A stretch of 29,225 nucleotides of DNA from Stramenopiles sp. TOSAG23-6 (Eukaryota; Sar), in NCBI GenBank assembly GCA_900128565.1, contig LT635973.1, forward strand, positions 1 through 29,225. The letters are read 5' to 3'. A program made the position numbers and the translations under genes. The notes under the pieces are model-generated. The model was not told the DNA's origin, did not search any database, and saw nothing but the letters and a program-made list of their open reading frames with translations. How positions within the stretch are numbered: the stretch's first letter is position 1; the number at the start of each line of letters is the position of its first letter. This document shows, piece by piece, positions 21,278 through 29,225 of the stretch.

Positions 21278-23156
21278 TTATTTTTCATTTCTACCTCTTG
21301 CACGCCCAGCATGTTTGTCCATGTAAGGTTGTACTAGAAGATATCTCCCAAGAGCTCTTTCAAGCCACACAGCATTATTACCACTATATAATGTGTCATC
21401 TTCTTCAGGTTCATTTGCAACTGTATATTTTGACTTGATTTCGTGTTTATTAATATTTGTTTGTTCAAGTTGATTGGCTTCAGAATTAATATAATTCTGT
21501 ATATAACCAAAAGGATCACTAGAAAATCTACGTATTCGATTTCGTTGTTCTTGTGCCTTTAGCATTGCGCTTGCAGCTTCTTCCATTTCTTGCAACACAA
21601 CTTCTGCATTGGACCAACGTTTTTCCTCTTCTTCTTTCAAAGATTTTGCTTTCATTTCCAGTAAATCGTTAAACATTTTAACACTTAGTCTCGACCATTC
21701 AAAAGATTTTCCATTTGTCATTGTAATTTTTTTATTCATAAGATTGCTCGATTCATGTGTGGACTCGTTGTGCTGCGTCATCTGGTTGTCACTATATTTA
21801 TGCTGCTGTGCATTATCTTGAGTATGTGTTCCGAAGTGATCATCGTCACCAGTAGCCAAGTTATCAACTGTCTTGATAGTATTCATCAATGCCTTTTTGC
21901 ATTTCTTTACAAAATTAACTATATCTTCTTCTTTAGCCTTGGCAATAGCATCGTTATTTGTCCATGCCTCGAAAATCATTGGAACTTCATCATCAGATTT
22001 TTCTCCAAATTCATTTTCAGTTGGTTTTTCCCTAGGTGTACCGGGTAACACAACTGGTACATCGTATAATTTCATACGTTTCTGAGAATCTGAATTAGCT
22101 TTAACATTTACACGATATTTAATTGTCACAGGAGGAAGTGGACCAAGATGATTTTCAAGTTTTTGAACTAATTCATCAATCGCTATGCTTGATATATTTT
22201 CTCTGCCACCACCAAAAATTTCTTTTAAATTTTCATCCAAAATGATCATTTGATACTTTTTTTTATCTGTTAGCTTATTTACGGATATATACTCCAAAAG
22301 TAATCGTAATACACCAGCTCGAGTCTCATTTTGAACTTGAAGAATTCGTGACAACGTAGGGGAAAGTCGGACTCTCGTTGGATTGTTTTTTAGAAATAAT
22401 GATATTTCTACGTTAACGTCTTGAGTTCATGTTAGAAAAAAAAATATGTTTTAGACTTTGAAAATTGTTAGGTACAAAAATTGGTACTAAAAAAAAACTG
22501 AANTGAAATGAAAACGTACCGGCTCGTTTCACTTCAAAACCATCAGTGTCTTCATGTACTGCATCTCTATTCCATTCGAGTAAGTTATTCATCCAATAGT
22601 TTTCATCTTGAGTTGACATAGACGTTTTTGATTTGTCTCTGCAATCTTGTGAGTTTTCTTTTTCATGGTTGTCGAACCTCGCATGTGAGAGCGTTGTGTT
22701 GGCGACATTCAAACGTTTCTGGTATAGCTTGCCCTCTGGATCTATACATACTACTACCTTTCGAAAAAACGAAGAAAATTTTGGTGGTCGTTGACCGTCG
22801 TCTTCGATAGCATCGTTCACTTCAGCTCCTAAAATTTCACCCTCAATACGAAGAGTCCACGAAGGAGGGTGACTACCATTGGGTAACTTGTGATCAAAGC
22901 GATATACGCGCGCATCCTTTACAACGCTTGCTTGTTCATCGGGGGTGTTTATCACACGGATACGCAATGTTTGTATATTCTGCTTGTTCTCACCTTGAAT
23001 TACTTTAATAGCTGCTTCTTGTGAATCACGAATATGCGAATCTAATGTACGTTCTAATAAAAACAAAGAGCGTCCTAACTTTGATGCGCGCAACACACTA
23101 CATTTTTCCATGACTTTACTACCTTGGTATTTCCTCTTATTGCGTCTGAGACTCAT
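21278..23156 (-). CDS. BAF60/SMARCD-type SWI/SNF subunit with SWIB domain
   Basis: Exons 23156-22520 and 22428-21278, 595 aa. The first 212 residues contain the BAF60 core: LGRSLFLLERTLDSHI, LRIRVINT, SWTLRIEGEILG, KFSSFFRKVVVCID, LLEWNRDAVHEDTDGFEVKRAG. After the intron come DVNVEISLFLKN, RLSPTLSRILQVQNETRAG and the SWIB/MDM2 fold (LRLLLEYISVNKLTDK, QMIILDENLKEIFG, LVQKLENHLGPLPP). The C-terminal third has coiled-coil (EMKAKSLKEEEEKRW...EEAASAMLKAQEQ) and an acidic low-complexity part with an insert before it. This subunit links SWI/SNF remodellers to transcription factors. The intron joint could use the introner end or, alternatively, an AG 9 nt downstream. Confidence 0.9.
22429..22519 (-). 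repeat. Introner-type intron of SMARCD gene (GTACG...TAACAT)
   Basis: 91 nt, ends TTTTTTTTTCTAACAT. With the GT...ACAT register the joint reads KRAG-TQ-DVNVEI. A one-base-earlier register would create a stop (TGA). An AG end at 22420 would give KRA-DVNVEI, so a canonical alternative exists here. One N at 22503. Confidence 0.78.
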
Positions 23157-23467
23157 TATGATAACAGTCTCTCAATTGATGAAAAATAATTATTTCTGTT
23201 TTTTTTTTACTCTCTCTTGAGATAGTCTGTCTCTGACAATATTGACCGCTCTCGCTCTCGAGAGAGAAGCGCGAGCTCTTGTACTTAGGGTTAGGGCTTC
23301 ATTCGTACTACATACAAGAAGTATAATTAATAATAATAGATCGATAATAAGATCAAAATTATTTCTCTTGACATTGTTTACATTCACGCTTTTACATTGG
23401 TAGCACATATACTAGTATTAAAATACGACTAATCTACATTACAATTGTAAATTAATTCTAAAATCAA
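23157..23467. promoter_or_regulatory. Divergent promoter region between SMARCD and AHA1 genes
   Basis: 311 bp. Contains TTAGGGTTAGGG (23285-23296), a CTCTCGCTCTCGAGAGAG near-palindrome around 23250-23267, and AT-rich sequence. Nothing coding seen. Confidence 0.45.
23285..23296. repeat. Interstitial telomere-like motif (TTAGGGTTAGGG)
   Basis: Two perfect hexamers in the shared promoter region of SMARCD and AHA1. Confidence 0.85.
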
Positions 23468-24118
23468 ATGGAAGCACAAACAAAAGTACCTTCTTCGGCT
23501 TTGGAGGCATCCAAGTATTACTACGCTCATCATACTGGCAGTGCCAACAGGGAAGCACCAGCCCCCGAAGCTCCGCCACAACGGATAAACGATGCATGCG
23601 AAGTTGCAGAAGTGGATACTTCAATATCGCAGTCTAAATGGAATGCTAATTCATATCACTGGGAAGAACGCAATTACTCAAAGTGGTTTGGTGAAGAGCT
23701 ACGCAAAGCGGTATTTGCACAAAAAGTCAACGTTAAAAAAGGCAGCGTGACATTTACAAGTCTAAAAGTTGCGGGCGAGGCATACTCAAATGTTCGTAAG
23801 GGTAAGAAAATTGTTGGTTATGACTTACAGTTTGAGGTGTACTGGTCGTGTATCCTACAAGATCGGACCGGTGGCACAACCGAAGCAAGAGGGACGTTTC
23901 TAATTGAAGGTGTTTCTGAAGATAACACCCCAGAAGAATATACAGTATCCAAAGCCAAACTGGAAAAGGCTACTCCACCACGAGCTGGAATGACTACTAT
24001 AGAACTAGACAGAATGATACGAACGAGAAAAATTGCATGCAAGTATATTGACAAAACTGCAAAATCTGTATTTTTGACTCATCTTGCGTCAACGATAAAA
24101 AGTTTATATGAAAAGTGA
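23468..24118 (+). CDS. Activator of Hsp90 ATPase, N-terminal domain only (AHA1/Hch1-like)
   Basis: Single exon, 216 aa. The AHA1 N-terminal domain starts at about residue 58: NSYHWEERNYSKWFGEEL, the conserved NxNNWHWxEK region, then VTFTSLKVAGEAYSNVRKGKK and GYDLQFEVYW. It binds the Hsp90 middle domain and stimulates its ATPase. Full-length AHA1 is about 340 aa with a second START-like domain; here the protein stops after the first domain, as in yeast Hch1. The next 120 bp hold no continuation in any frame on the same strand. The N-terminal 55 residues are Ala/Pro-rich and not conserved. Confidence 0.9.
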   Translation: MEAQTKVPSSALEASKYYYAHHTGSANREAPAPEAPPQRINDACEVAEVDTSISQSKWNANSYHWEERNYSKWFGEELRKAVFAQKVNVKKGSVTFTSLKVAGEAYSNVRKGKKIVGYDLQFEVYWSCILQDRTGGTTEARGTFLIEGVSEDNTPEEYTVSKAKLEKATPPRAGMTTIELDRMIRTRKIACKYIDKTAKSVFLTHLASTIKSLYEK

Positions 24119-24238
24119 TTATTTTGTTTACCGAGTTTTACTATTTTGTCCGACACTCTTTTGATGTAATACAATTACTAAAAAGATACCAACAAATAAA
24201 TATAATGTTTTTTTTATATATAGCTACAGTGAAATTTT

Positions 24239-24529
24239 CTAAGTCACTGTTTTCTTCAAATTAGCAATTAACTTTTCTTTCTCTTTAATAGCGTATTCCA
24301 GTTCCCGGCAGTGTACCGTTTTTGCTTGACTGAAATCTAACCCAGTTCCAATAACTCCACCAATCACAAATGGCCAATACGATTTCCTATGTATTGAGAA
24401 AGGCATACCTAATAAAATACCTGCAGTGCATAACTTCCATTCTGAAAAGAGACATTTTCCGTAATCTTGTTGTAACACACCAGCTTCTTCCTCAGCCTTC
24501 TGAAGAGCAGATTGTACATCCGTACCCAT
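24239..24529 (-). CDS. Small two-helix membrane protein, Mic10-like
   Basis: 96 aa starting at the first ATG (an upstream GTG in frame is not used). The central part resembles MICOS subunit Mic10: KCLFSEWKLCTAGILLGMPFS, then basic HRKSYWPF and a glycine-rich second helix VIGGVIGTGLDFSQ, against human K-CL...GLGIVFS...RRMWPLAFGSGMGLGMAYSNC. The N-terminal helix is acidic and the C-terminus (ELEYAIKEKEKLIANLKKT) is a short coiled coil. If correct it would bend the inner mitochondrial membrane at cristae junctions. The first helix has fewer glycines than genuine Mic10, so this call is tentative. The gene converges on the AHA1 gene. Confidence 0.5.
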   Translation of the reverse strand: MGTDVQSALQKAEEEAGVLQQDYGKCLFSEWKLCTAGILLGMPFSIHRKSYWPFVIGGVIGTGLDFSQAKTVHCRELEYAIKEKEKLIANLKKTVT

Positions 24530-24879
24530 TTCAACTTTTCCCACAAAGTAATTCTACGATACAGCGTAAATATCGAGAGCAGCAATATATGTCACACTTA
24601 TAGAACCTGTATTTCGGTATTCTGCGATAGGCTATTTTAGCTACACCCTCTACTACCAGTTGTAGAATTATATCAGTCAGTAGACATCGTGGTTTCTGTT
24701 GTGACTGACGCGAATCTCAAGTTTTCAAAATCCGCACTGAAAAATATCAGATTTTGAGATTTTGAGATTCTAAAATCTGCGAGAGCGACAACTAACCTTC
24801 ACTACTCTGCCATTGAAAAGTACTTGGAATCTTCTGCAATAATTGTACAATGTTTTAAAATTAGTGTAATACAACCGCT
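24530..24879. promoter_or_regulatory. Divergent promoter region between Mic10-like and UAS-UBX genes
   Basis: 350 bp with no supported gene. Contains a hairpin-forming inverted repeat, CAGATTTT (24748-24755) and AAAATCTG (24772-24779), with GAGATTTTGAGATTCT between. Confidence 0.4.
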
Positions 24880-26016
24880 ATGTATTCCTATTTTTCCCTT
24901 TTGAAGGATACACTTTATTCCTTGAATAACGAAAAACCAACACAGACTCAGGCTGATGATTTTCTGTTGCAATATGAAACAGAATACGGAGAAAGACATC
25001 CAAATTTTCAGTGTTGCTCATATCGCGAAGCTGTATCGAGAGCAAGGCGAGCGTCAAAATTTCTTCTAGTATATTTTCATTCTCCTCACCATAATGAAAC
25101 TTCACGGTTCTGCAAATATGTTTTGGGTAGTTCTATGGTAGTTGAATATTTAAATTCAAGTGTTCTTATGTGGGCAGGAAACGTTGAATCTTCTGATGGC
25201 TATCGCACTGCTGTGAGTATGGATGTTACTTCATATCCATCATTAGTCTTGGTTGCATCAACAAGTGCTACAGGTACTGGTATAGCTGAGCGCATTATGA
25301 ATGGCCTGAGTGATTTAGTTAATGTTTCTTCACCGACAGAGCAAGAATTACCCACACTACTTTGTCGGCGTATTACTGGAGCAATTAACAACAGACAACG
25401 CATTCTTGATGTTGCTAGACGAGAAATGGAAGCACGTAACTTTGAACGTAATCTACGATCAGAACAGGACCTCGCCTTTCAAGCTTCTCTAGAGGCTGAT
25501 CGTCTCAAAGCAAAAGAAGTGATCGAAAGTCGCAAACGTGCCGACTCTGAAGCCGAGGCTGAAGATTTAAGACAATCCATCGAGTTATCGAAGACGTTAG
25601 CCGCCGAAAGCGTTCTATTTGAGAAAAGGAAAAGGGTCGAAGAAGTTTTTTCGTCCCGTCTTATCAAAACGTCTTCGGTAGGAGGACTACGGCAAAGAAG
25701 AGTGGGTGACCCTAACCCTAATATAGAAGCAAAATGTAATAAGGATACGCAAGATATTGTCTTTAGACTACCATCCGGATTTCGATTGAACCAATCATTT
25801 AGAACGGACGATTCCTTTGGCTTATTGCGCGACTTTCTAGACGTCGCTTTTGTAGATCAAGGAATTACAATAAAGAATTATTCTATAAATACAAATTTCC
25901 CAAAAAAAACTTGGACATCACAGAGCACTCCGAATGAAAAGACCTTAGAAGAGGCTGGACTTATTAATAGATCAGGGGGAGGTGTTGCAGTGTTTGTGCA
26001 TGACCTTGATGCATAG
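24880..26016 (+). CDS. UAS-UBX domain protein (FAF2/UBXD8-like)
   Basis: Single exon, 378 aa. A UAS thioredoxin-like domain spans about residues 45-175 (SYREAVSRARRASKFLLVYFHS, FCKYVL, VLMWAGNVESSDGY, YPSLVLVA). A long charged coiled coil of about residues 185-265 follows (RNFERNLRSEQDLAFQASLEADRLKA). The C-terminal UBX domain is at about 300-378 (FRLPSGFRL, FPKKTW, TLEEAGLI, VAVFVHDLDA). UAS-UBX proteins recruit the p97/Cdc48 ATPase to ubiquitinated substrates, for example in ER-associated degradation. The p97-binding loop reads FPK instead of the usual FPR. No UBA domain or membrane hairpin is visible at the N-terminus. A telomere-like motif encodes DPNPN in the linker. Confidence 0.9.
   Translation: MYSYFSLLKDTLYSLNNEKPTQTQADDFLLQYETEYGERHPNFQCCSYREAVSRARRASKFLLVYFHSPHHNETSRFCKYVLGSSMVVEYLNSSVLMWAGNVESSDGYRTAVSMDVTSYPSLVLVASTSATGTGIAERIMNGLSDLVNVSSPTEQELPTLLCRRITGAINNRQRILDVARREMEARNFERNLRSEQDLAFQASLEADRLKAKEVIESRKRADSEAEAEDLRQSIELSKTLAAESVLFEKRKRVEEVFSSRLIKTSSVGGLRQRRVGDPNPNIEAKCNKDTQDIVFRLPSGFRLNQSFRTDDSFGLLRDFLDVAFVDQGITIKNYSINTNFPKKTWTSQSTPNEKTLEEAGLINRSGGGVAVFVHDLDA
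25709..25722. repeat. Interstitial telomere-like motif within coding sequence (CCCTAACCCTAA)
   Basis: Translated as DPNPN between the coiled coil and UBX domain. Confidence 0.82.
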
Positions 26017-26226
26017 TTTCATTGTTAGGATATAACGTTCATACACTTTGGTATCTATCAAATACTTTTGAAATTTCATTGCTATTGACAATTGTGTGTA
26101 TAATTATATGGTAACCAATACATATTTAAAAACAGTGTAGTATTTTGCATTATTATTTAATAATAAAAATGACAGTAAATGTTTTACTTTAAATCTTCTA
26201 TGTGTTACTATCAGTCTATATGTATC

Positions 26227-27578
26227 TTATTTACATCCTGGATCCACCCCAATAGCAACAGTTACAATACCAATAAAAGTTCCAACTAGAGAAGCAAGAG
26301 CTACATGTATTATGAAAAAATATTTTTTTTGTAAAATTTGTTAGGTACAAAATTGCGTACGAAAAAAAAACATAAATTCAAAATTGAAAAAAAAACATAC
26401 ATATTTTGTCGTATTTTGTAAGGTAGAAGTGACAGTTTCATCTTTCTCATCTTCTTTATTTTTTGAAGCTTGGTATGCTAATTGTGTATTGTTTAAACAT
26501 GTACGAAGGAGTGTAGCATATTCTATTTCCAACATCTCATCAGTGCAACTACGATCTGTTACGTATATTGTGAAAAAATATTTCTTTTTGTAAAATTTGT
26601 TAGGTACGAAATTCCGTAGAAAAAAAAAATAAATTCGAAATTGAAAAAAATTAAACATACATTTTGAGAACTTAACAAAAGGTGGGAAATCCAATTATGA
26701 AAATCGTCTACTGTAGTCACTCTATCTCCAAATTCATCAACTCGCGAAAGAAAATCTTCAGCAACTTGCTTTTCATCTATTTTTTGTGTGATTAAGCCTA
26801 GCTCTTGGACAAATCGACGAACGTCAGAAGTGGCGACTGCAGCATTTTTTTCTTTGGCCCAAGAGAAACGAGAATAAAATAATTCGGACACCATTTTTTT
26901 GCACTCAGGAGGGAGGACAATAACACCAAAAATAGAACTGAGTTTTGTTGCCAGTACTTCGTCCGACCATTTACGAACTTTTATCATATCACAAATTGTA
27001 GAAGTGAACAATTCACAACTTATCGTGCTGGTTTTAAATAATTTCTCGCCTTCAAATAGACTTTCTGTTACAGCATTAGCAATATCAACTGGAATGAGAT
27101 CTTTTTCATGTTTTTTACTTTTGGACAAAACACGAGCATATACGCGATTGATAGCATTTACCCTGTCAATTGTATAATTTTCATCCACTTCAATTGAAGA
27201 CGTTTTACCATTAATATCAGTAGTTGTTGTTTCACTCTCAACTGTAGTATTTGTAGTCGTCACAATAGCATCTTTATTCTCTGTTTCTCCTCTTTTTGAG
27301 TATGCAACTTCTTCTAAATCCGCGAAAAAGGGAAGTTTCCGCAAAAACCTTTCACCCCAAATAGGATCTTTGCTCCGTTTATAAGTTACAAAACTGGCCC
27401 AAGTAAGAGGAATGAGAACAGCTCCACTTACAAGTCTAATGTTTTCCCATTTATGAGATTCTAGCGGTGGAGGAGGTGGTGGAGGTGTCCGTTTGGAAAT
27501 GCTTCTTATACAGCTAGGAAACTTATATTGCGTCAGTTGGGCACGATTGTATACTTGACGAATACCAAGGTGAAACAT
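26227..27578 (-). CDS. Predicted mitochondrial membrane protein of unknown function
   Basis: Exons 27578-26661, 26562-26401 and 26304-26227, 385 aa. I do not recognise the family. The N-terminus (MFHLGIRQVYNRAQLTQYKF) looks like a mitochondrial presequence, followed by a seven-proline run and a membrane helix (VSGAVLIPLTWASFVTY). The middle is mostly helical and hydrophilic. Residues about 270-300 (FLSRVDEFGDRVTTVDDFHNWI) resemble a degenerate EF-hand. The C-terminus is a second membrane helix (VALASLVGTFIGIVTVAIGV) that appears only after splicing of two introner-type introns. A mitochondrial inner-membrane role is inference from targeting and topology. The gene converges on the UAS-UBX gene. 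Confidence 0.75.
26305..26400 (-). repeat. Introner-type intron 2 of the mitochondrial membrane protein gene (GTATG...ATACAT)
   Basis: 96 nt, core GCAATTTTGTACCTAAC. TG flanks the TATG...ATACA core on both sides. The join opens a hydrophobic helix and stop. Confidence 0.83.
26563..26660 (-). repeat. Introner-type intron 1 of the mitochondrial membrane protein gene (GTATG...ATATAC)
   Basis: 98 nt, core GGAATTTCGTACCTAAC, ends TTTTTTCACAATATAC. Frame is kept. Confidence 0.82.
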
Positions 27579-27783
27579 ACTTTTCTCAATCCAGCAAGCT
27601 AAGCGGGTAAAAGTGTCTTGCCTTCAGGACTCTGGCCACAGTTTTAGTGTGCACGCGTGGCACGTGTCAATGTCATAAATTGTCACTCTATGATCAGGTA
27701 GATTTCGCCAAAATAACATCACTTAATTGTCATTTGTAGCTCATTAGTTAATTAAAATAGTAACAAAAAAACAGAATCTAACA
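27579..27783. promoter_or_regulatory. Divergent promoter region between mitochondrial protein and secreted HAD genes
   Basis: 205 bp including GGCACGTGTCA (27659-27669), an E-box/G-box sequence almost identical to that at 19006. Confidence 0.4.
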
Positions 27784-28910
27784 ATGATGCTCTTTTTATG
27801 CTTTCTTTTCTCTACTATATTAATAAATCCTTGTCAATGTTCTAGGCTAGATATTGCTTTTGACCTTGATAAATGTCTTTTTACAACCGAATATTTTGAT
27901 AATGGTATTGAAGCTGCTGTGGCACTGACAGAGATGAAAGATATAGGATATGAAGTATTCGGTCCAACGAAGTTTACAGAACCGGAACGTAGTCAAATTG
28001 TTAGAACTATGGGAATCGGGGCATTTTATTCGATTACAATCTTTCGACCATATTTATTCAAATTCTTACAGAATTTGAGTAGAGATAAAGACATTCACCT
28101 TCACATCTTTACCTCAACCTTTGACCAGGGTTTCCCTTTGCCTATAATAGAAAGAATCAAAGAAAAAACCGGTGTTTCATTTGAATTATTTTACGTCACT
28201 AGTTATACACAGAAGGATTTGAAAATTCTCGTACAGCAAATTCCTGGTGCAAGTTTGAAACGATTTTTATTGGTAGACGACAATGTGCAATCCTTCAAAA
28301 ATAGTCAATTATCAAATGGGATCCGTATCCCTGTATTTGAGCCAGGCCGAAACACACCAGATCCATTTCAACATGATACAACATTAATAAAGGTATTAAT
28401 GAAAATATTTAATCTCTCAAAGTTTAACGACGTTCGTTCAAAAAAAGGTACTCTACAATATGTTATAAACCAGTATATGTATGTTTTCATCATTAGGGTT
28501 AGGGTTAGTATATTTGTTTTTGTACCAATTTTCTTACCTAACAAATTTGGAATTTTAAAAATATTTTTTCACAATATATTTTGGCTTTTCAAACATTTCT
28601 CGAAAAACATGGGTCACAGTATACGAATAGACTACGTGAATTGAATGTACCACCTAAAAAAGCGATGAAGCATGTAGACTTCATCAAAGGTAAAGTGAGT
28701 CAAAGTTGGTTTGGCGTCAAATGTCAAAATATTCTCGACCAAAAAAATTACAACACGAAAAACATGAAAATAAAGAGTGAAGAAGCAAAAAGCTCAAAAG
28801 AAATTTGCCAACTCCATCTTCAGAAATCGTTTTTTTTTGGGTCAAGTTTCTGTGTATGGTGTGAGAAGACTCAAAGTTGTGTGACAAATGATAGAGAGTG
28901 CCGTGTGTAG
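27784..28910 (+). CDS. Secreted HAD-like (NIF/FCP-type) protein with cysteine-rich tail
   Basis: Exons 27784-28478 and 28580-28910, 341 aa. An N-terminal signal peptide (MMLFLCFLFSTILINPCQCS) is followed by a HAD fold. Motif I is FDLDKCL (D-x-D, with Cys at the position of the usual Thr), motif II HIFTSTFDQGF (Ser/Thr), and motifs III/IV KRFLLVDDN, with RPYLFKFL as in NLI/FCP1-type phosphatases. The last 25 residues (FCVWCEKTQSCVTNDRECRV) have the C-x-W-C...C...C spacing of a PSI module. A secreted or endomembrane HAD phosphatase is unusual, because FCP/SCP enzymes are nuclear. Substrate is unknown; activity is uncertain. The intron carries a telomere-like motif. Confidence 0.78.
28479..28579 (+). 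repeat. Introner-type intron of secreted HAD gene (GTATG...ATATAT)
   Basis: 101 nt, with TTACCTAAC and TTTTTTCACAATATAT. It is the only copy with a telomere-like insertion near its 5' end. Confidence 0.86.
28493..28508. repeat. Interstitial telomere-like motif inside an introner (TTAGGGTTAGGGTTAG)
   Basis: Two and a half hexamers within the introner-type intron of the HAD gene. Confidence 0.85.
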
Positions 28911-28917
28911 TGCTGTG

Positions 28918-28994
28918 CGTATCTTTGGATTCCGTACCATTTTTTTGTACTTATTTTTTTGGTATGAAAAAATCGTACGGAATCCAAAGATACG
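28918..28994. repeat. Perfect 20-bp inverted repeat (hairpin) after the HAD gene
   Basis: Arms 28918-28937 and 28975-28994 are exact reverse complements. The 37-base spacer is T-rich and itself contains GTAC/GGTATG elements. It starts 8 bp after the HAD stop codon. It could act in 3' end formation or be a small inverted-repeat element. Confidence 0.9.
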
Positions 28995-29120
28995 TAGAAC
29001 ACTGGCCGTGTGCGTGATTGAGCATATTATCCAGTAAACATTAACTCAATAAAAGTGCACACGAAAAATACTTCAAACAAAAAGTTGAATCAAATTTATT
29101 TTTTTCGCTATTTTTTTTAA

Positions 29121-29174
29121 AAAAGAATTACAAAACGATCAGTGTTTTAAAATAAATCATTACAACGATTGAAA
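29121..29174 (-). other. Possible last exon of a gene entering from the right edge
   Basis: Follows the 3' end of an introner (ATACAT) on the minus strand. One frame reads SIVVMIYFKTLIVL then stop; other frames stop within a few codons, so the phase and exact end are unknown. The gene lies outside the window. Confidence 0.35.
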
Positions 29175-29225
29175 ATGTATTTTGGAAAAATATTTCAAAA
29201 AAAAATTCGTTAGGTACAAAATTTC
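29175..29225 (-). repeat. Introner-type intron at right edge (3' half)
   Basis: Contains GAAATTTTGTACCTAACG, then the T-rich tract and CAAAATACAT, a complete 3' half of the family. The 5' half is off the window. Confidence 0.85.

Noticed and set aside
8111-28508. True chromosome end
   Set aside because: The telomere-type motifs are short, interstitial and in both orientations, with genes on both sides.

Overview
This window is nuclear DNA of a compact, AT-rich protist genome. Eighteen protein-coding genes can be supported on both strands, and a nineteenth gene is clipped at the right edge. Genes lie 100-500 bp apart, and all three normal stop codons are used. Two complex I genes (NDUFB2 and the assembly factor NDUFAF5), a CDPK, an EF-hand/PPP phosphatase and TTAGGG-type motifs fit a free-living or photosynthetic microbial eukaryote, possibly a stramenopile. 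The lineage cannot be fixed from this sequence. A few N bases fall in homopolymer-rich stretches.

Layout: CDPK (-, runs off the left edge), NDR kinase (+), nucleotide-sugar transporter (-), secreted EGF/beta-propeller protein (+), PP1-like phosphatase (+), cyclin L (+), RING1-like E3 (+), NDUFAF5 (-), EF-hand/PPP phosphatase (+), alkaline ceramidase (-), NDUFB2 (+), XPC/Rad4 BHD3 protein (-), BAF60/SMARCD (-), short AHA1 (+), Mic10-like protein (-), UAS-UBX protein (+), a predicted mitochondrial membrane protein (-), and a secreted HAD protein (+). The genes are housekeeping, signalling and chromatin functions. They do not form a functional cluster.

The most remarkable thing here is the introns. 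Twenty-one of the 22 introns I can place (two clipped by the window edges) are copies of one roughly 87-111 bp sequence family, always in the sense orientation of the host gene. Each starts near (G/A)(T/C)A(T/C/G)G-TTTT, carries a near-palindrome joined to a yeast-like branch-point motif (GAAATTTTGTACCTAAC), then a T-rich tract, and ends in AATACAT, AATATAT or a close variant. The ends are not AG. Conserved protein sequence on both sides (PP1, CDPK, XPC, BAF60, ceramidase) pins the exon joints and rules out nearby AG sites. This looks like an introner family that has colonised the genome with non-canonical 3' splice sites. Only one intron, NDR intron 2, is a plain GT-AG intron.

Intron coordinates use the register in which introns begin GTATG and end ACAT. 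In most cases a 1-2 base shift gives the same or an equally in-frame product. Other notable features are nine interstitial tandem TTAGGG/CCCTAA motifs (some in promoters, three inside coding sequence), several short duplications at gene 3' ends, and a perfect 20-bp inverted repeat near the right end.
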